From positions 1-6,464 of the forward strand of contig JBFLVN010000214.1 of assembly GCA_040758475.1 (NCBI GenBank): DNA of 6,464 bases, given 5' to 3'. This document shows positions 1-6,089 of the stretch, in pieces. This stretch comes from JBFLVN01 sp040758475 (GTDB taxonomy: Bacteria > JAGRBM01). The first letter of the stretch is position 1; each line of letters starts with the position of its first letter. The translations under genes were made by a program, and so were the position numbers. The notes beneath the pieces are model-generated. The model made no database searches and was not told the origin of the DNA. It saw nothing but the letters and a program-made list of their open reading frames with translations.

Positions 1-77
1 GCCTCGGATCGCTAAATTTTCAGCCGTCGCAAGTTGAGCGGCCACCAGAAGTCTTGCCAATGACCCCGCCGAAGGAA

Positions 78-101
78 TAGGTATTTATCAATTAATACCT
101 A
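78..101. terminator. Palindromic hairpin at the 3' end of the ABC1 kinase gene
   Basis: Two perfect 8-base arms, TAGGTATT (78-85) and AATACCTA (94-101), flank an 8-base loop in an AT-rich island within otherwise GC-rich sequence. The right arm contains the stop codon of the kinase gene on the minus strand (TAG at 99-101). The stem is weak in GC and is not followed by a clean T-run on either strand, so this is at best a terminator-like or mRNA 3'-end hairpin. It may serve both directions if a plus-strand gene ends at the left edge. Bases 1-77 hold no gene that I can support. Confidence 0.3.
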
Positions 102-1556
102 CGCCGTCGCCGCCGCCGGTTTGACGGAGGCGCCTTCGAGCTTTCCTTCCGCCGCGAGGCGCTTTTTGTCTTCCATGGCCTTGGTGGCCAGCACGCTCAT
201 GTAGGGCATGGCGTAGGAGACGATGTCCGCCCGGGGCTGGTACTTGTCGATGGGGATGGGCGGGGTGGCCAGCGCCCGGCCGAGCATGACGTATTCCTCC
301 GGGATGTAATCGGCCCGGTGGTTCTGGTCGATCTCGATGTACTCGGCCGTGAGTTCCTTGAGATTCTCTTTCAAGTGGTCGATCAGGTGCGTCCCTTCCT
401 TGAAGTGATGGAGGATCTCGTCCGTCACCCGGACGCCGTATTTGACCCACACGCCAAGGGAATCCTTCGTGTAGAGTTTGGTCCGGTAGCCCAAATCCCA
501 CAGGGCGTCGGTGATCTTGCTCTGCTGCTTGGTCAGGTAGCCGTTGAGCACTTCCACGATCCCCATCCGGAATTTTTCGGGAAGCTGCTTGGAACACCCG
601 AAGTCGAGCATGACGAGGGTGGCTTTCTCGTTCGCGTTCTCGGGGTCCTTGTCCCGGACGAGGTAATTGCCCGGATGCGTGTCGGCCTGGAAGAAGCCGT
701 GGTGGGCGATCGTATAGAGGCCCGATTCGAGGAGGCAGCGGTAGATCCAGTCTTTCTTCGCGGCCGGGACGTGGCCGTTCGAGTACCAGTCCATCATCTT
801 GTGAGCTTCGATGTACTCCATGCAGATGATCGAGTCGCGGCAGAACTCGTGGTACATTTCTGGAATGACGACCATGTTCTTGGCCCGCATGTCGGTGAGG
901 ATTTCGCGCATCTTCTCCTGGTTCTTGATCTCGTTGCGGTAGTCGAGTTCGAGCTCCAGGTACTTGGCGAATTCCCCGATGGTCTTGCGGTGTTCGATGC
1001 CCGAACGCTCGTGGTAGTAGGCGAGCTCGATGATCCGCACGAAAATGGGAAGAAGCTGGCGGATCACGGCCAAATCCGTGCGGAAGAATTTGTCGATGCC
1101 CGGGTACTTCACCTTGATGACCGCTTCCCGGCCGTCTTTGAGCTTCACGCGGTGGACCTGTCCGATGGAGGCGCAGGCGAGGGGTTCGGGCTCGAAGCGG
1201 GCGAAGAGCTCTTCCGGGGTCTTTCCGTATTCCACCACCACCCGTTCCCGGATGGCTTCCGTGCTTGCCCGGGGTACCCGGTCCTGCATCTTGACCATCT
1301 CGACCAGGTAGGCCCGGGGGAGAATAGCCATCTGGGTGGAGAGGAATTGGCCGATCTTGATGTAAACGCCCTTGAGCATCACGAAGGACTTGTAGAGCCA
1401 TGCGGCGTTCTTTTCGTGGAGCTTTTCGAGCTTCTCGCGGCGCTTTTCCCGGGGGGTAAGCGACCGGGTGACGAGCGAAAACCAGACGTAACTCGCCAGG
1501 ATCCGGCCGAACATGAAGACGGACACGAAGGTGCGGATGACACGGTTGTGCAACAC
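99..1556 (-). CDS. ABC1/UbiB/COQ8-family atypical protein kinase
   Basis: 485 residues with a GTG start; AAAGG lies 9 bases upstream (1566-1570). Members of this family support ubiquinone or related quinone biosynthesis as ATPases/atypical kinases, usually membrane-associated; the physiological substrate is unsettled. The family signature is complete: KxGQ motif K67-Q70; alanine-rich loop in variant form (A127-C-A-S130, normally AAAS) followed by IGQVH; ATP-binding lysine K148 in VIKVKYPG; ELDYRNE at 203-209; hinge MEYI at 246-249; catalytic loop QADTHPGN at 290-297 (D292, N297); metal-binding LDFG at 317-320. Residues about 7-29 are hydrophobic and could associate with the membrane, but the C-terminal transmembrane pair of E. 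coli UbiB is absent and the tail (461-485) is Lys/Glu/Ala-rich. It therefore belongs to the wider ABC1 family rather than certainly being UbiB. A 164-base gap separates it from the acyl-CoA dehydrogenase upstream. Acyl-CoA dehydrogenases deliver electrons to quinone through ETF, which makes the neighbourhood sensible (inference). Antisense and shifted open frames across this gene lack family motifs. Confidence 0.93.
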   Translation of the reverse strand: MLHNRVIRTFVSVFMFGRILASYVWFSLVTRSLTPREKRREKLEKLHEKNAAWLYKSFVMLKGVYIKIGQFLSTQMAILPRAYLVEMVKMQDRVPRASTEAIRERVVVEYGKTPEELFARFEPEPLACASIGQVHRVKLKDGREAVIKVKYPGIDKFFRTDLAVIRQLLPIFVRIIELAYYHERSGIEHRKTIGEFAKYLELELDYRNEIKNQEKMREILTDMRAKNMVVIPEMYHEFCRDSIICMEYIEAHKMMDWYSNGHVPAAKKDWIYRCLLESGLYTIAHHGFFQADTHPGNYLVRDKDPENANEKATLVMLDFGCSKQLPEKFRMGIVEVLNGYLTKQQSKITDALWDLGYRTKLYTKDSLGVWVKYGVRVTDEILHHFKEGTHLIDHLKENLKELTAEYIEIDQNHRADYIPEEYVMLGRALATPPIPIDKYQPRADIVSYAMPYMSVLATKAMEDKKRLAAEGKLEGASVKPAAATA

Positions 1557-1639
1557 GGCGACAAGCCTTTCCCCCGAGGCGCCAAAAGCTCCCCGGCACT
1601 TTTAAACAACTTGGAAGTATCCCACCGCGGGACGGAGGG

Positions 1640-1669
1640 ATAATTGCACGGCACGCCCGTTAAAGCCAA
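1640..1669 (-). promoter_or_regulatory. Weak sigma70-like promoter candidate for the ABC1 kinase gene
   Basis: On the minus strand a TTGGCT (-35, bases 1669-1664, 4 of 6 matches) is followed after 18 bases by AATTAT (-10, bases 1645-1640, 4 of 6). This would start transcription about 75-80 bases before the GTG at 1556. It lies in the 164-base gap after the acyl-CoA dehydrogenase gene and overlaps a small hairpin. Both elements are imperfect, so this is only a candidate. Confidence 0.2.
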
Positions 1670-1677
1670 ACGGGGCG
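1654..1677 (-). terminator. Small GC-rich hairpin downstream of the acyl-CoA dehydrogenase gene
   Basis: CCCGTT (1656-1661) pairs with AACGGG (1669-1674) around a 7-base loop, and two further pairs form if one G is bulged. It lies 44 bases beyond the stop codon of the acyl-CoA dehydrogenase gene. No T-run follows on the minus strand, so it does not meet the usual form of an intrinsic terminator. It may simply slow or attenuate read-through, or be chance in GC-rich DNA. Confidence 0.18.
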
Positions 1678-1720
1678 GGTGAGCGCCGTTCAACGCGCCG
1701 CGGTGCGTTAGATTAAGAAA

Positions 1721-2866
1721 TCACCCCGCCAGCACGGCCCGGGAGATGACGACCCGCTGGATTTCGCTCGTTCCTTCGTAAATTTCGGTGATCTTGGCGT
1801 CCCGGAAGTGGCGTTCGACGGGATACTCCTTCGAGTAGCCGTTGCCGCCGTGAACCTGGACGGCCTTGGTGGCGATCCAGTTGGCCGCTTCCGAGGCGAA
1901 GACTTTCGCCATGGCGGCGGCCGTGCCGTAGGGCTCGCCGTTTTGCTTTAAATGCGCGGCCCGGAGGGTAAGGAGCCTTGCCGCGTCGAGGCGTGTTGCC
2001 ATGTCGGCGAGATAAAACTGGATGGCCTGGATTTCGGCGATGGGCTTTCCGAAAGCCTCGCGTTGCTTTGAATAATCCCGGGCCGCCTCGAAAGCGGCGC
2101 GTCCGATCCCAAGCGCCTGGGCGGCGATGCCGATCCGGCCGCCGTCCAAGGTGTTCATGGCCACCTTGAAGCCGCCGTTTTCCTGGCCGACCACGTTCGC
2201 CGCCGGCACTTCGCAGTTCTCCAGAAGAATTTGGCAGGTGGCCGATCCGCAAATACCCAGTTTGTCCTCGATCTTGCCGACCTTGTAACCCGGCGTGTTC
2301 TTGCAGTCGATGAGGAATGCCGTGATGCCTTTCACTCCTTTTTCGGGGGCGCTCATGGCAAAGAGAAGAGCCGTATCGGCGTGGGGGCCGTTCGTGATCC
2401 AGTTCTTCGTGCCGTTCAGGACGTAGACGTCGCCTTTTTTGACGGCCTTGGTCCGCTGGGCGGCGGCATCCGACCCCGTGTTGGGTTCCGAGAGGCAGAA
2501 GCACCCGAGCTTCTTTCCGCTAGCGAGCGGGCGGAGCCATTTCTCGCGCTGCTCGTCCGTGCCGAAGTGCTCGATGGCCGCCGAGACGAGCGAGTTGTTC
2601 ACGCTCATGATGACGCCCGTCGTGGCGCAGGCGGCGCTGATCTCTTCCATGGCAAGCACGTAGCTCACCACGTCGAGGCCGCTTCCGCCCCATTTCTCCG
2701 CGACGTACATGCCGAGGAACCCGAGTTCGCCCATGCGCTTTACGAGTTCGTGGGGGAAGTAGGCTTCCCGGTCGATCTTGGCGGCGAGGGGCTTAACTTC
2801 TTTTTGCGCGAATTCCCGCGCCGTCTGCTGGATCATCCGCTGGGTTTCGGTAAGAGAAAAGTTCAT
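1721..2866 (-). CDS. Acyl-CoA dehydrogenase (short-chain/butyryl-type)
   Basis: 381 residues, the normal length for the family, with an ATG start and AAGGGG (2876-2881) just upstream. FAD-dependent acyl-CoA dehydrogenases oxidise acyl-CoA to trans-2-enoyl-CoA and pass electrons to ETF in the cytoplasm. Seen in order: the all-helical N-terminal domain (1-115); the flavin/substrate loop CFCLSEPNTGSD (122-133); NGTKNWITNG (151-160) in the beta domain; DKLGICGSATC (201-211); DGGRIGIAAQALG (241-253) opening the C-terminal helical domain; HGGNGY (339-344); and EIYEGTSEIQR (361-371). In this last motif E364 aligns with the catalytic base of short- and medium-chain dehydrogenases and of bacterial butyryl-CoA dehydrogenases. 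This E364 position argues against an isovaleryl- or long-chain-type enzyme, where the base sits elsewhere. Exact chain length cannot be read from sequence. The gene begins 3 bases after the stop of the enoyl-CoA hydratase gene, so the two are almost certainly cotranscribed and probably translationally coupled. The encoded enzymes act in sequence, although gene order is the reverse of reaction order. Confidence 0.96.
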   Translation of the reverse strand: MNFSLTETQRMIQQTAREFAQKEVKPLAAKIDREAYFPHELVKRMGELGFLGMYVAEKWGGSGLDVVSYVLAMEEISAACATTGVIMSVNNSLVSAAIEHFGTDEQREKWLRPLASGKKLGCFCLSEPNTGSDAAAQRTKAVKKGDVYVLNGTKNWITNGPHADTALLFAMSAPEKGVKGITAFLIDCKNTPGYKVGKIEDKLGICGSATCQILLENCEVPAANVVGQENGGFKVAMNTLDGGRIGIAAQALGIGRAAFEAARDYSKQREAFGKPIAEIQAIQFYLADMATRLDAARLLTLRAAHLKQNGEPYGTAAAMAKVFASEAANWIATKAVQVHGGNGYSKEYPVERHFRDAKITEIYEGTSEIQRVVISRAVLAG

Positions 2867-2869
2867 GGG

Positions 2870-3655
2870 TCATTCCCCTTGAAAGTTTGCTTTGCGTTTT
2901 TCGAGGAAGGCGGCGATGCCTTCGGCGGTGTCCTGAGTCGTAAAGCAATCGGCAAAGAGCTTTCGCTCCATCGCGAGGCCCGCTTCGAGGCCGCCTTTAA
3001 GGCCCGTGGCCACGGCCTGCTTGGCGCGGCGGATGGCTTCGGGACCACGGGAAGCGATGGTGGCGGCGAGAGCTTTGGCTTCATCCAGGAGTTTCTCGGG
3101 TGCTACGAGCCGGTCAGCGAGGCCAATCCGGAAAGCCTCGTCGGCTTTGATGGGGTCGCCCGAGAAGATCATTTCTTTGGCTTTCCCCGGCCCCACGCGG
3201 AGGAGAAGGCGCTGCGTTCCGCCCCAGCCGGGAATGAGCCCGAGCGTGACTTCGGGAAGTCCCAGGCGCGCCTTTTCGCTGGCGAGGAGCACGTCGCAGG
3301 AGAGGGCGAGTTCCAGGCCCCCTCCAAGGGCGAAACCGTTTACCGCCGCGATCGTGGGCCGGGGGAAGTCGGCCAACTTCCCGAAAACCCGGTGGCCCAG
3401 TTCGGCCAGCTTCTTTCCGTCTTTATCCGTATAGCCCTTCATGGAAGCAATATCGGCGCCCGCGACAAAGGCTTTTTCCCCCGCGCCCGTGACAATGAGG
3501 GCGCGCAGGGAGTTGTCTTTTTCGAGGTCCGTGAGCGTTCGCTCCAGGTTTTCGAGAACCTTGGGATTGAGGGCGTTTAGCGCCTCGGGGCGGCTCACGG
3601 TGAGGAGCGAGATTCCCGGAGAAACTTGTTCGACGGCGATGAATTCGTAGCCCAT
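2870..3655 (-). CDS. Enoyl-CoA hydratase (crotonase family)
   Basis: 261 residues from the ATG at 3655, the usual size for a single-domain crotonase. It hydrates trans-2-enoyl-CoA to 3-hydroxyacyl-CoA in fatty-acid or short-chain acyl-CoA degradation. Seen: the CoA-binding and oxyanion-hole segment KAFVAGADI (61-69); NGFALGGGLELALSCD (106-121), with the second oxyanion-hole glycine and E115; and LGLPEVTLGLIPGWGGTQRL (131-150), with E135. E115 and E135 match the two catalytic glutamates of classical enoyl-CoA hydratase, so hydratase rather than a one-glutamate isomerase is favoured. The C-terminal segment ends EKRKANFQG, as is typical. The frame stays open back to 3850, but that 65-residue extension is Ser/Pro-rich, runs across the end of purN in another frame and lacks family similarity. 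The ATG at 3655 has GGGAGG 5 bases upstream and begins exactly where the domain should. It is followed after 3 bases by the acyl-CoA dehydrogenase gene. Chain-length preference cannot be determined. Confidence 0.95.
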   Translation of the reverse strand: MGYEFIAVEQVSPGISLLTVSRPEALNALNPKVLENLERTLTDLEKDNSLRALIVTGAGEKAFVAGADIASMKGYTDKDGKKLAELGHRVFGKLADFPRPTIAAVNGFALGGGLELALSCDVLLASEKARLGLPEVTLGLIPGWGGTQRLLLRVGPGKAKEMIFSGDPIKADEAFRIGLADRLVAPEKLLDEAKALAATIASRGPEAIRRAKQAVATGLKGGLEAGLAMERKLFADCFTTQDTAEGIAAFLEKRKANFQGE

Positions 3656-3660
3656 TGCGG

Positions 3661-3666
3661 CCTCCC
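3661..3666 (-). promoter_or_regulatory. Strong ribosome binding site fixing the enoyl-CoA hydratase start
   Basis: GGGAGG on the minus strand lies 5 bases before the ATG at 3655-3653. It decides in favour of the 261-residue protein over a longer reading that would begin inside purN. Confidence 0.7.
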
Positions 3667-3677
3667 AAAGGCGGCGG

Positions 3678-3705
3678 AGTATACCGTGGGGGAGGGGGCG
3701 GGCAA
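3678..3705 (-). promoter_or_regulatory. Sigma70-like promoter for the enoyl-CoA hydratase/acyl-CoA dehydrogenase pair
   Basis: On the minus strand, TTGCCC (-35, bases 3705-3700, 4 of 6 matches) and TATACT (-10, bases 3683-3678, 5 of 6) are 16 bases apart in the 52-base gap after purN. The predicted start, about 7 bases past the -10, gives a 5' leader of roughly 15 bases that still contains the GGGAGG ribosome site. The TATACT stands out in a very GC-rich stretch. It would let the beta-oxidation pair be expressed apart from purMN. Confidence 0.42.
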
Positions 3706-3707
3706 GG

Positions 3708-4307
3708 TTAAGGGAGGATGACCTTGTTCCCTTCGACTCTCGCTTTTCCTTCCGCAAATAGCCGGATGGCTTTGGGATAAAGCTGGTGTTCGACGGCGTG
3801 GATTTTGATTTCGAGGGATTCGAGGGTATCGGCGGGATCGATGGGGACATTTTCCTGAATCACGATGGGGCCCGTGTCCATCCCTTCATCTACGAGATGG
3901 ACGGTCACGCCCGTGACTTTTACCTTTGCCTCGAAGGCGTCCTTGATCCCGTGGACGCCGGGGAAGCTGGGGAGGAGGGCCGGATGGATGTTCAGGATTT
4001 TGTGCGGGAAAGCCCGGAGGAACGCGGGGCTTAGCATCCGCATGTAGCCGGCCAGGGCGATCAAATCCGGCTTGTGGGGAGCCAGGAGTTCGAGGACCTT
4101 CTTGTCGTACTCTTCCCGGTTCTGGAATCCCTTGTGGGAGAGGATTTCCACGGGCACGCCCGCCCGGGCGGCCCGCTCGATCACCTTGGCGCCGGGGACG
4201 TTGCAGAAAAGGCAGACGATCTTGACGTCGGCTTTCTTGAGATCGTCCGAATCGACGAGGGCTTGGAAATTGGACCCGGAGCCCGATGCGAGAACGGCTA
4301 ATCGCAT
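3708..4307 (-). CDS. purN: Phosphoribosylglycinamide formyltransferase 1 (GAR transformylase)
   Basis: 199 residues with ATG start and TAA stop, close to the usual 190-215. PurN transfers the formyl group of 10-formyltetrahydrofolate to GAR, giving FGAR, the third step of de novo purine synthesis, in the cytoplasm. The N-terminal Rossmann half has the phosphate-binding loop SGSGSNFQAL (8-17). The catalytic region reads NIHPALLPSFPGVHG (106-120), with N106 and H108, and D144 lies in DEGMDTGPIV (140-149). These three residues have the same numbers as the catalytic triad of the E. coli enzyme. GVTVHLVDEGMDTG is the typical folate-site block. The gene starts 9 bases after the purM stop; no strong ribosome site is visible in that gap, so translation coupled to purM is likely. 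The purM-purN pairing is a common bacterial arrangement and supports the assignment. Confidence 0.97.
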   Translation of the reverse strand: MRLAVLASGSGSNFQALVDSDDLKKADVKIVCLFCNVPGAKVIERAARAGVPVEILSHKGFQNREEYDKKVLELLAPHKPDLIALAGYMRMLSPAFLRAFPHKILNIHPALLPSFPGVHGIKDAFEAKVKVTGVTVHLVDEGMDTGPIVIQENVPIDPADTLESLEIKIHAVEHQLYPKAIRLFAEGKARVEGNKVILP

Positions 4308-4316
4308 TCGGGCGGC

Positions 4317-5369
4317 CTACCACACGATCTCGAAGTCTTTGTCGCCCTTCCTTCGCCGTTCGATCACGCCGATGGGCCAGGATTCGACGCCGTGTTTTTT
4401 CGCAGCTTTCATGGCGGCGGCGAGATTTTTTTCGGGAAGGATTGCGCACATCCCGACGCCCCAGTTGAAGGTGTCGAGCATCTCATCGTCGGTGACATTC
4501 CCCTGTTCCTGGAGGAAATTGAAGAGAGGAGTCCGGGGCCACGCCACCCGGTCGAGGACCGGCTTGAGACCGGCGGGGATCACGCGGGGGAGATTCCCCG
4601 GAAGCCCGCTTCCCGTGATGTGGGCGAAGGCGTGGACGCCCACTTTTCGGAAAAGCTCCAGGCAGAGTTTCACGTAGATGCGCGTGGGTTCGAGAAGGAC
4701 TTCGCCCACCGTCTTCGAACTCCCGGGGAAACGCCGGGAGAGCTTTATTCTTCGGGCCTCCAGGATTTTTCGCACGAGGGAATAGCCGTTCGAGTGGACG
4801 CCGGAACTCGCGAGCCCGAGCACCACGTCCCCTTCCCGCACGGCCTCGCCGGTGAGGAGTTTCTTCTGGTCGGCCACGCCGACCACGAAGCCGGCGAGGT
4901 CGTAATCCCCCGGCTGGTAAAACCCCGGCATCTCGGCCGTCTCGCCTCCCACCAGGGCGCAGCCCGCGAGCTTGCACCCCGCCGCGATTCCCTTGACCAC
5001 GGCCGCGTGGATTTGGGGATCGATGCGGGAAGTGGCGAGGTAATCCAGGAAGAAGAGCGGCTCGGCCCCTTGGACCACCACGTCGTTTACGTTCATGGCG
5101 ACCAGATCGATCCCCACCGTGTCGTGGCGGCCCATCTCGAAGGCGAGCTTGAGCTTCGTTCCAACGCCGTCCGTCCCGGCAACGAGGACGGGGTTCCGGT
5201 AGTTCTTGGGAATGCGTACGAGAGAACCAAAGCCCCCGAGGCTGCCCAAAACTTCGGCACGCCGGGTCGCCTTCGCGAAGGGGGCGATCTTGTCCACGAA
5301 TTTGTCACCGCGGTGGATATCCACCCCGGCGGCGCGGTAGGTGAGGCTTTTGGGCTTCCGGCTGGTCAC
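4317..5369 (-). CDS. purM: Phosphoribosylformylglycinamidine cyclo-ligase (AIR synthetase)
   Basis: 350 residues (E. coli PurM is about 345). PurM uses ATP to close FGAM to aminoimidazole ribotide, the fifth step of purine synthesis. Landmarks: LTYRAAGVDIHRGDKFVDKI (9-28), the family N-terminus; GTDGVGTK (65-72); DLVAMNVNDVVVQGAEPLFFLDY region (88-110); GGETAEMPGFY (141-151); SSGVHSNGYSLVRK (188-201); HITGSGLPGNLPRV (250-263); TFNWGVGM (300-307). The start is a GTG. It places about 8 residues before the conserved LTYRAAGVDI block, as in known PurM proteins, so a start further inside is excluded. A GGGG run lies 6 bases before it, a modest ribosome site. One oddity is the glycine-rich HITGGG block, which reads HITGSG here with Ser254 replacing the middle glycine; everything else looks intact. 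It is the first gene of its run and diverges from the CBS-domain gene across 182 bases. Confidence 0.97.
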   Translation of the reverse strand: MTSRKPKSLTYRAAGVDIHRGDKFVDKIAPFAKATRRAEVLGSLGGFGSLVRIPKNYRNPVLVAGTDGVGTKLKLAFEMGRHDTVGIDLVAMNVNDVVVQGAEPLFFLDYLATSRIDPQIHAAVVKGIAAGCKLAGCALVGGETAEMPGFYQPGDYDLAGFVVGVADQKKLLTGEAVREGDVVLGLASSGVHSNGYSLVRKILEARRIKLSRRFPGSSKTVGEVLLEPTRIYVKLCLELFRKVGVHAFAHITGSGLPGNLPRVIPAGLKPVLDRVAWPRTPLFNFLQEQGNVTDDEMLDTFNWGVGMCAILPEKNLAAAMKAAKKHGVESWPIGVIERRRKGDKDFEIVW

Positions 5370-5386
5370 GCGTTTCCCCGGGCCGC

Positions 5387-5415
5387 TTCCTACTTGTGTG
5401 ACGGGGCGGCGTCAA
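5387..5415 (-). promoter_or_regulatory. Weak promoter candidate for purM
   Basis: Minus-strand TTGACG (bases 5415-5410, 5 of 6 matches to the -35 consensus) is followed after 17 bases by TAGGAA (5392-5387, only 3 of 6). The implied leader before the GTG at 5369 would be only about 11 bases. The -35 is one arm of the inverted repeat at 5410-5425, so a protein bound there would block it. The poor -10 keeps confidence low. Confidence 0.2.
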
Positions 5416-5425
5416 TCCCTTGACG
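5410..5425. promoter_or_regulatory. Inverted repeat CGTCAA-TCCC-TTGACG, possible operator
   Basis: A perfect 6-base inverted repeat with a 4-base spacer lies in the divergent region between purM and the CBS-domain gene, 41 bases before the purM GTG and 127 bases before the CBS ATG. Each arm also reads TTGACG on one strand, so the two arms are back-to-back -35-like elements. It could be a regulator's operator or coincidental. It does not resemble the E. coli PurR box. Confidence 0.3.
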
Positions 5426-5463
5426 GGGCCATTGGCTGGCTGTCCCTTGGGGCGCGCGGCTCG

Positions 5464-5492
5464 TTGCTACTGCGTCCGGACCCCGGTAGACT
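5464..5492 (+). promoter_or_regulatory. Sigma70-like promoter candidate for the CBS-domain gene
   Basis: TTGCTA (5464-5469, 4 of 6 matches) and TAGACT (5487-5492, 4 of 6) are separated by the optimal 17 bases. Transcription would start near 5499 and give a leader of about 53 bases carrying the GAAGGGGGG ribosome site at 5536-5544. This is the best match on the plus strand between 5370 and 5551. Confidence 0.35.
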
Positions 5493-5551
5493 GAGAGCAT
5501 TCACTTCAGGAGTCACGCACCACGAGCAGAGAACCGAAGGGGGGCTTTCCC

Positions 5552-6088
5552 ATGAACCGGGAAGAAGCCGATTACGAATCGCTCGACGAGTCTTTCGCGC
5601 CGGACCCGACGGAGCCCAAGACCCCTTTAGAAAAATTCCTCCAGGACCCGATCCAGTCCCTCTCGCCTCCCCATGTATTTTGCGCCACCCCCAAGACCAC
5701 GGTGGCCGAAGCCGTCAAGAAAATGAACGAGGAGAAGATCGGCGCCGTCGTTGTGACCGAAGGCGGCAAGGTGGTCGGCATCTTCACGGAGCGCGACTTG
5801 CTCATGAAAGTCGCGGGCCGCCAGCTCGACTTCACCAAGATTCTCGTCGGCGATTACATGACGAAGAACCCGGAGTGCCTCAAAGTGCACGACATGATCG
5901 CTTTTGCCATGAACAAGATGGTGGTGGGAGGCTACCGCCACATTCCCATCGTGGACGAATCCGGCAATCCCGTCGGCATCGTGAGCATGCGGGAGATCGT
6001 GGAGCATCTGGTCGATTACTTCCCCGATCCGATCTTGAACCTTCCGCCCCGCCCGGACCTGGCCTTCAAGGGGTTGGACGGCGGGTAA
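5552..6088 (+). CDS. Stand-alone tandem CBS-domain protein
   Basis: 178 residues with an ATG start; GAAGGGGGG (5536-5544) lies 7 bases upstream. Paired CBS domains form a Bateman module that typically binds adenine nucleotides or related ligands and regulates a partner. No enzymatic domain is attached here. Residues 1-33 are acidic and probably flexible. CBS1 spans about 36-95 and ends VVGIFTERDLLMKV, with T79 and D82 in the GxxTxxD nucleotide-contact motif. CBS2 spans about 99-158, begins VGDYMTKNPECLKV and ends VGIVSMREIVEHL, with S145 and E148, so the usual Asp/Asn of the second motif is Glu. A short Pro-rich tail follows (164-178). No signal peptide or membrane segment is present, so it is cytosolic. 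It diverges from purM, and a lipoprotein gene begins 1 base after its stop codon. A role in sensing adenylate or energy state near purine genes is attractive but is inference. The family is certain; the partner and ligand are unknown. Confidence 0.92.
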   Translation: MNREEADYESLDESFAPDPTEPKTPLEKFLQDPIQSLSPPHVFCATPKTTVAEAVKKMNEEKIGAVVVTEGGKVVGIFTERDLLMKVAGRQLDFTKILVGDYMTKNPECLKVHDMIAFAMNKMVVGGYRHIPIVDESGNPVGIVSMREIVEHLVDYFPDPILNLPPRPDLAFKGLDGG

Positions 6089-6089
6089 A

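Noticed and set aside
88..1599. Minus-strand frame of about 503 codons overlapping the ABC1 kinase gene in another phase
   Set aside because: The translation is Arg/Pro/Gly/His-rich, typical of an off-frame reading of GC-rich DNA, and lacks domains. The other phase carries every ABC1 motif.
318..1643. Plus-strand open frame of about 441 codons opposite the ABC1 kinase gene
   Set aside because: It is antisense to a gene with complete kinase motifs. Its Val/Asp/His/Glu-rich translation has no recognisable domain. Long antisense frames are expected in GC-rich genes with strong third-position bias.
1692..1709. Near-palindrome AACGC...GCGTT just past the acyl-CoA dehydrogenase stop
   Set aside because: On the minus-strand transcript the inner stem has an A-C mismatch, and the outer stem is only 5 pairs with no following T-run, so there is not enough to call a terminator.
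2231..3580. Plus-strand open frame of about 449 codons spanning the opposite side of two genes
   Set aside because: It runs across the junction of the acyl-CoA dehydrogenase and hydratase genes on the other strand and has no domain signature, so it is a codon-bias shadow.
3656..3850. 65-residue N-terminal extension of the enoyl-CoA hydratase
   Set aside because: It is Ser/Pro-rich, lies over the 3' end of purN in another frame, and is bypassed by an ATG with a strong GGGAGG site at the expected domain start.
4392..5423. Plus-strand open frame of about 343 codons opposite purM
   Set aside because: It is antisense to a full-length purM with all conserved blocks and has no recognisable protein family.
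5420..5448. Plus-strand TTGACG as a -35 for the CBS-domain gene
   Set aside because: No -10-like hexamer lies 16-18 bases downstream (the sequence there is TCCCTT-like). The TTGCTA/TAGACT pair further down fits better.
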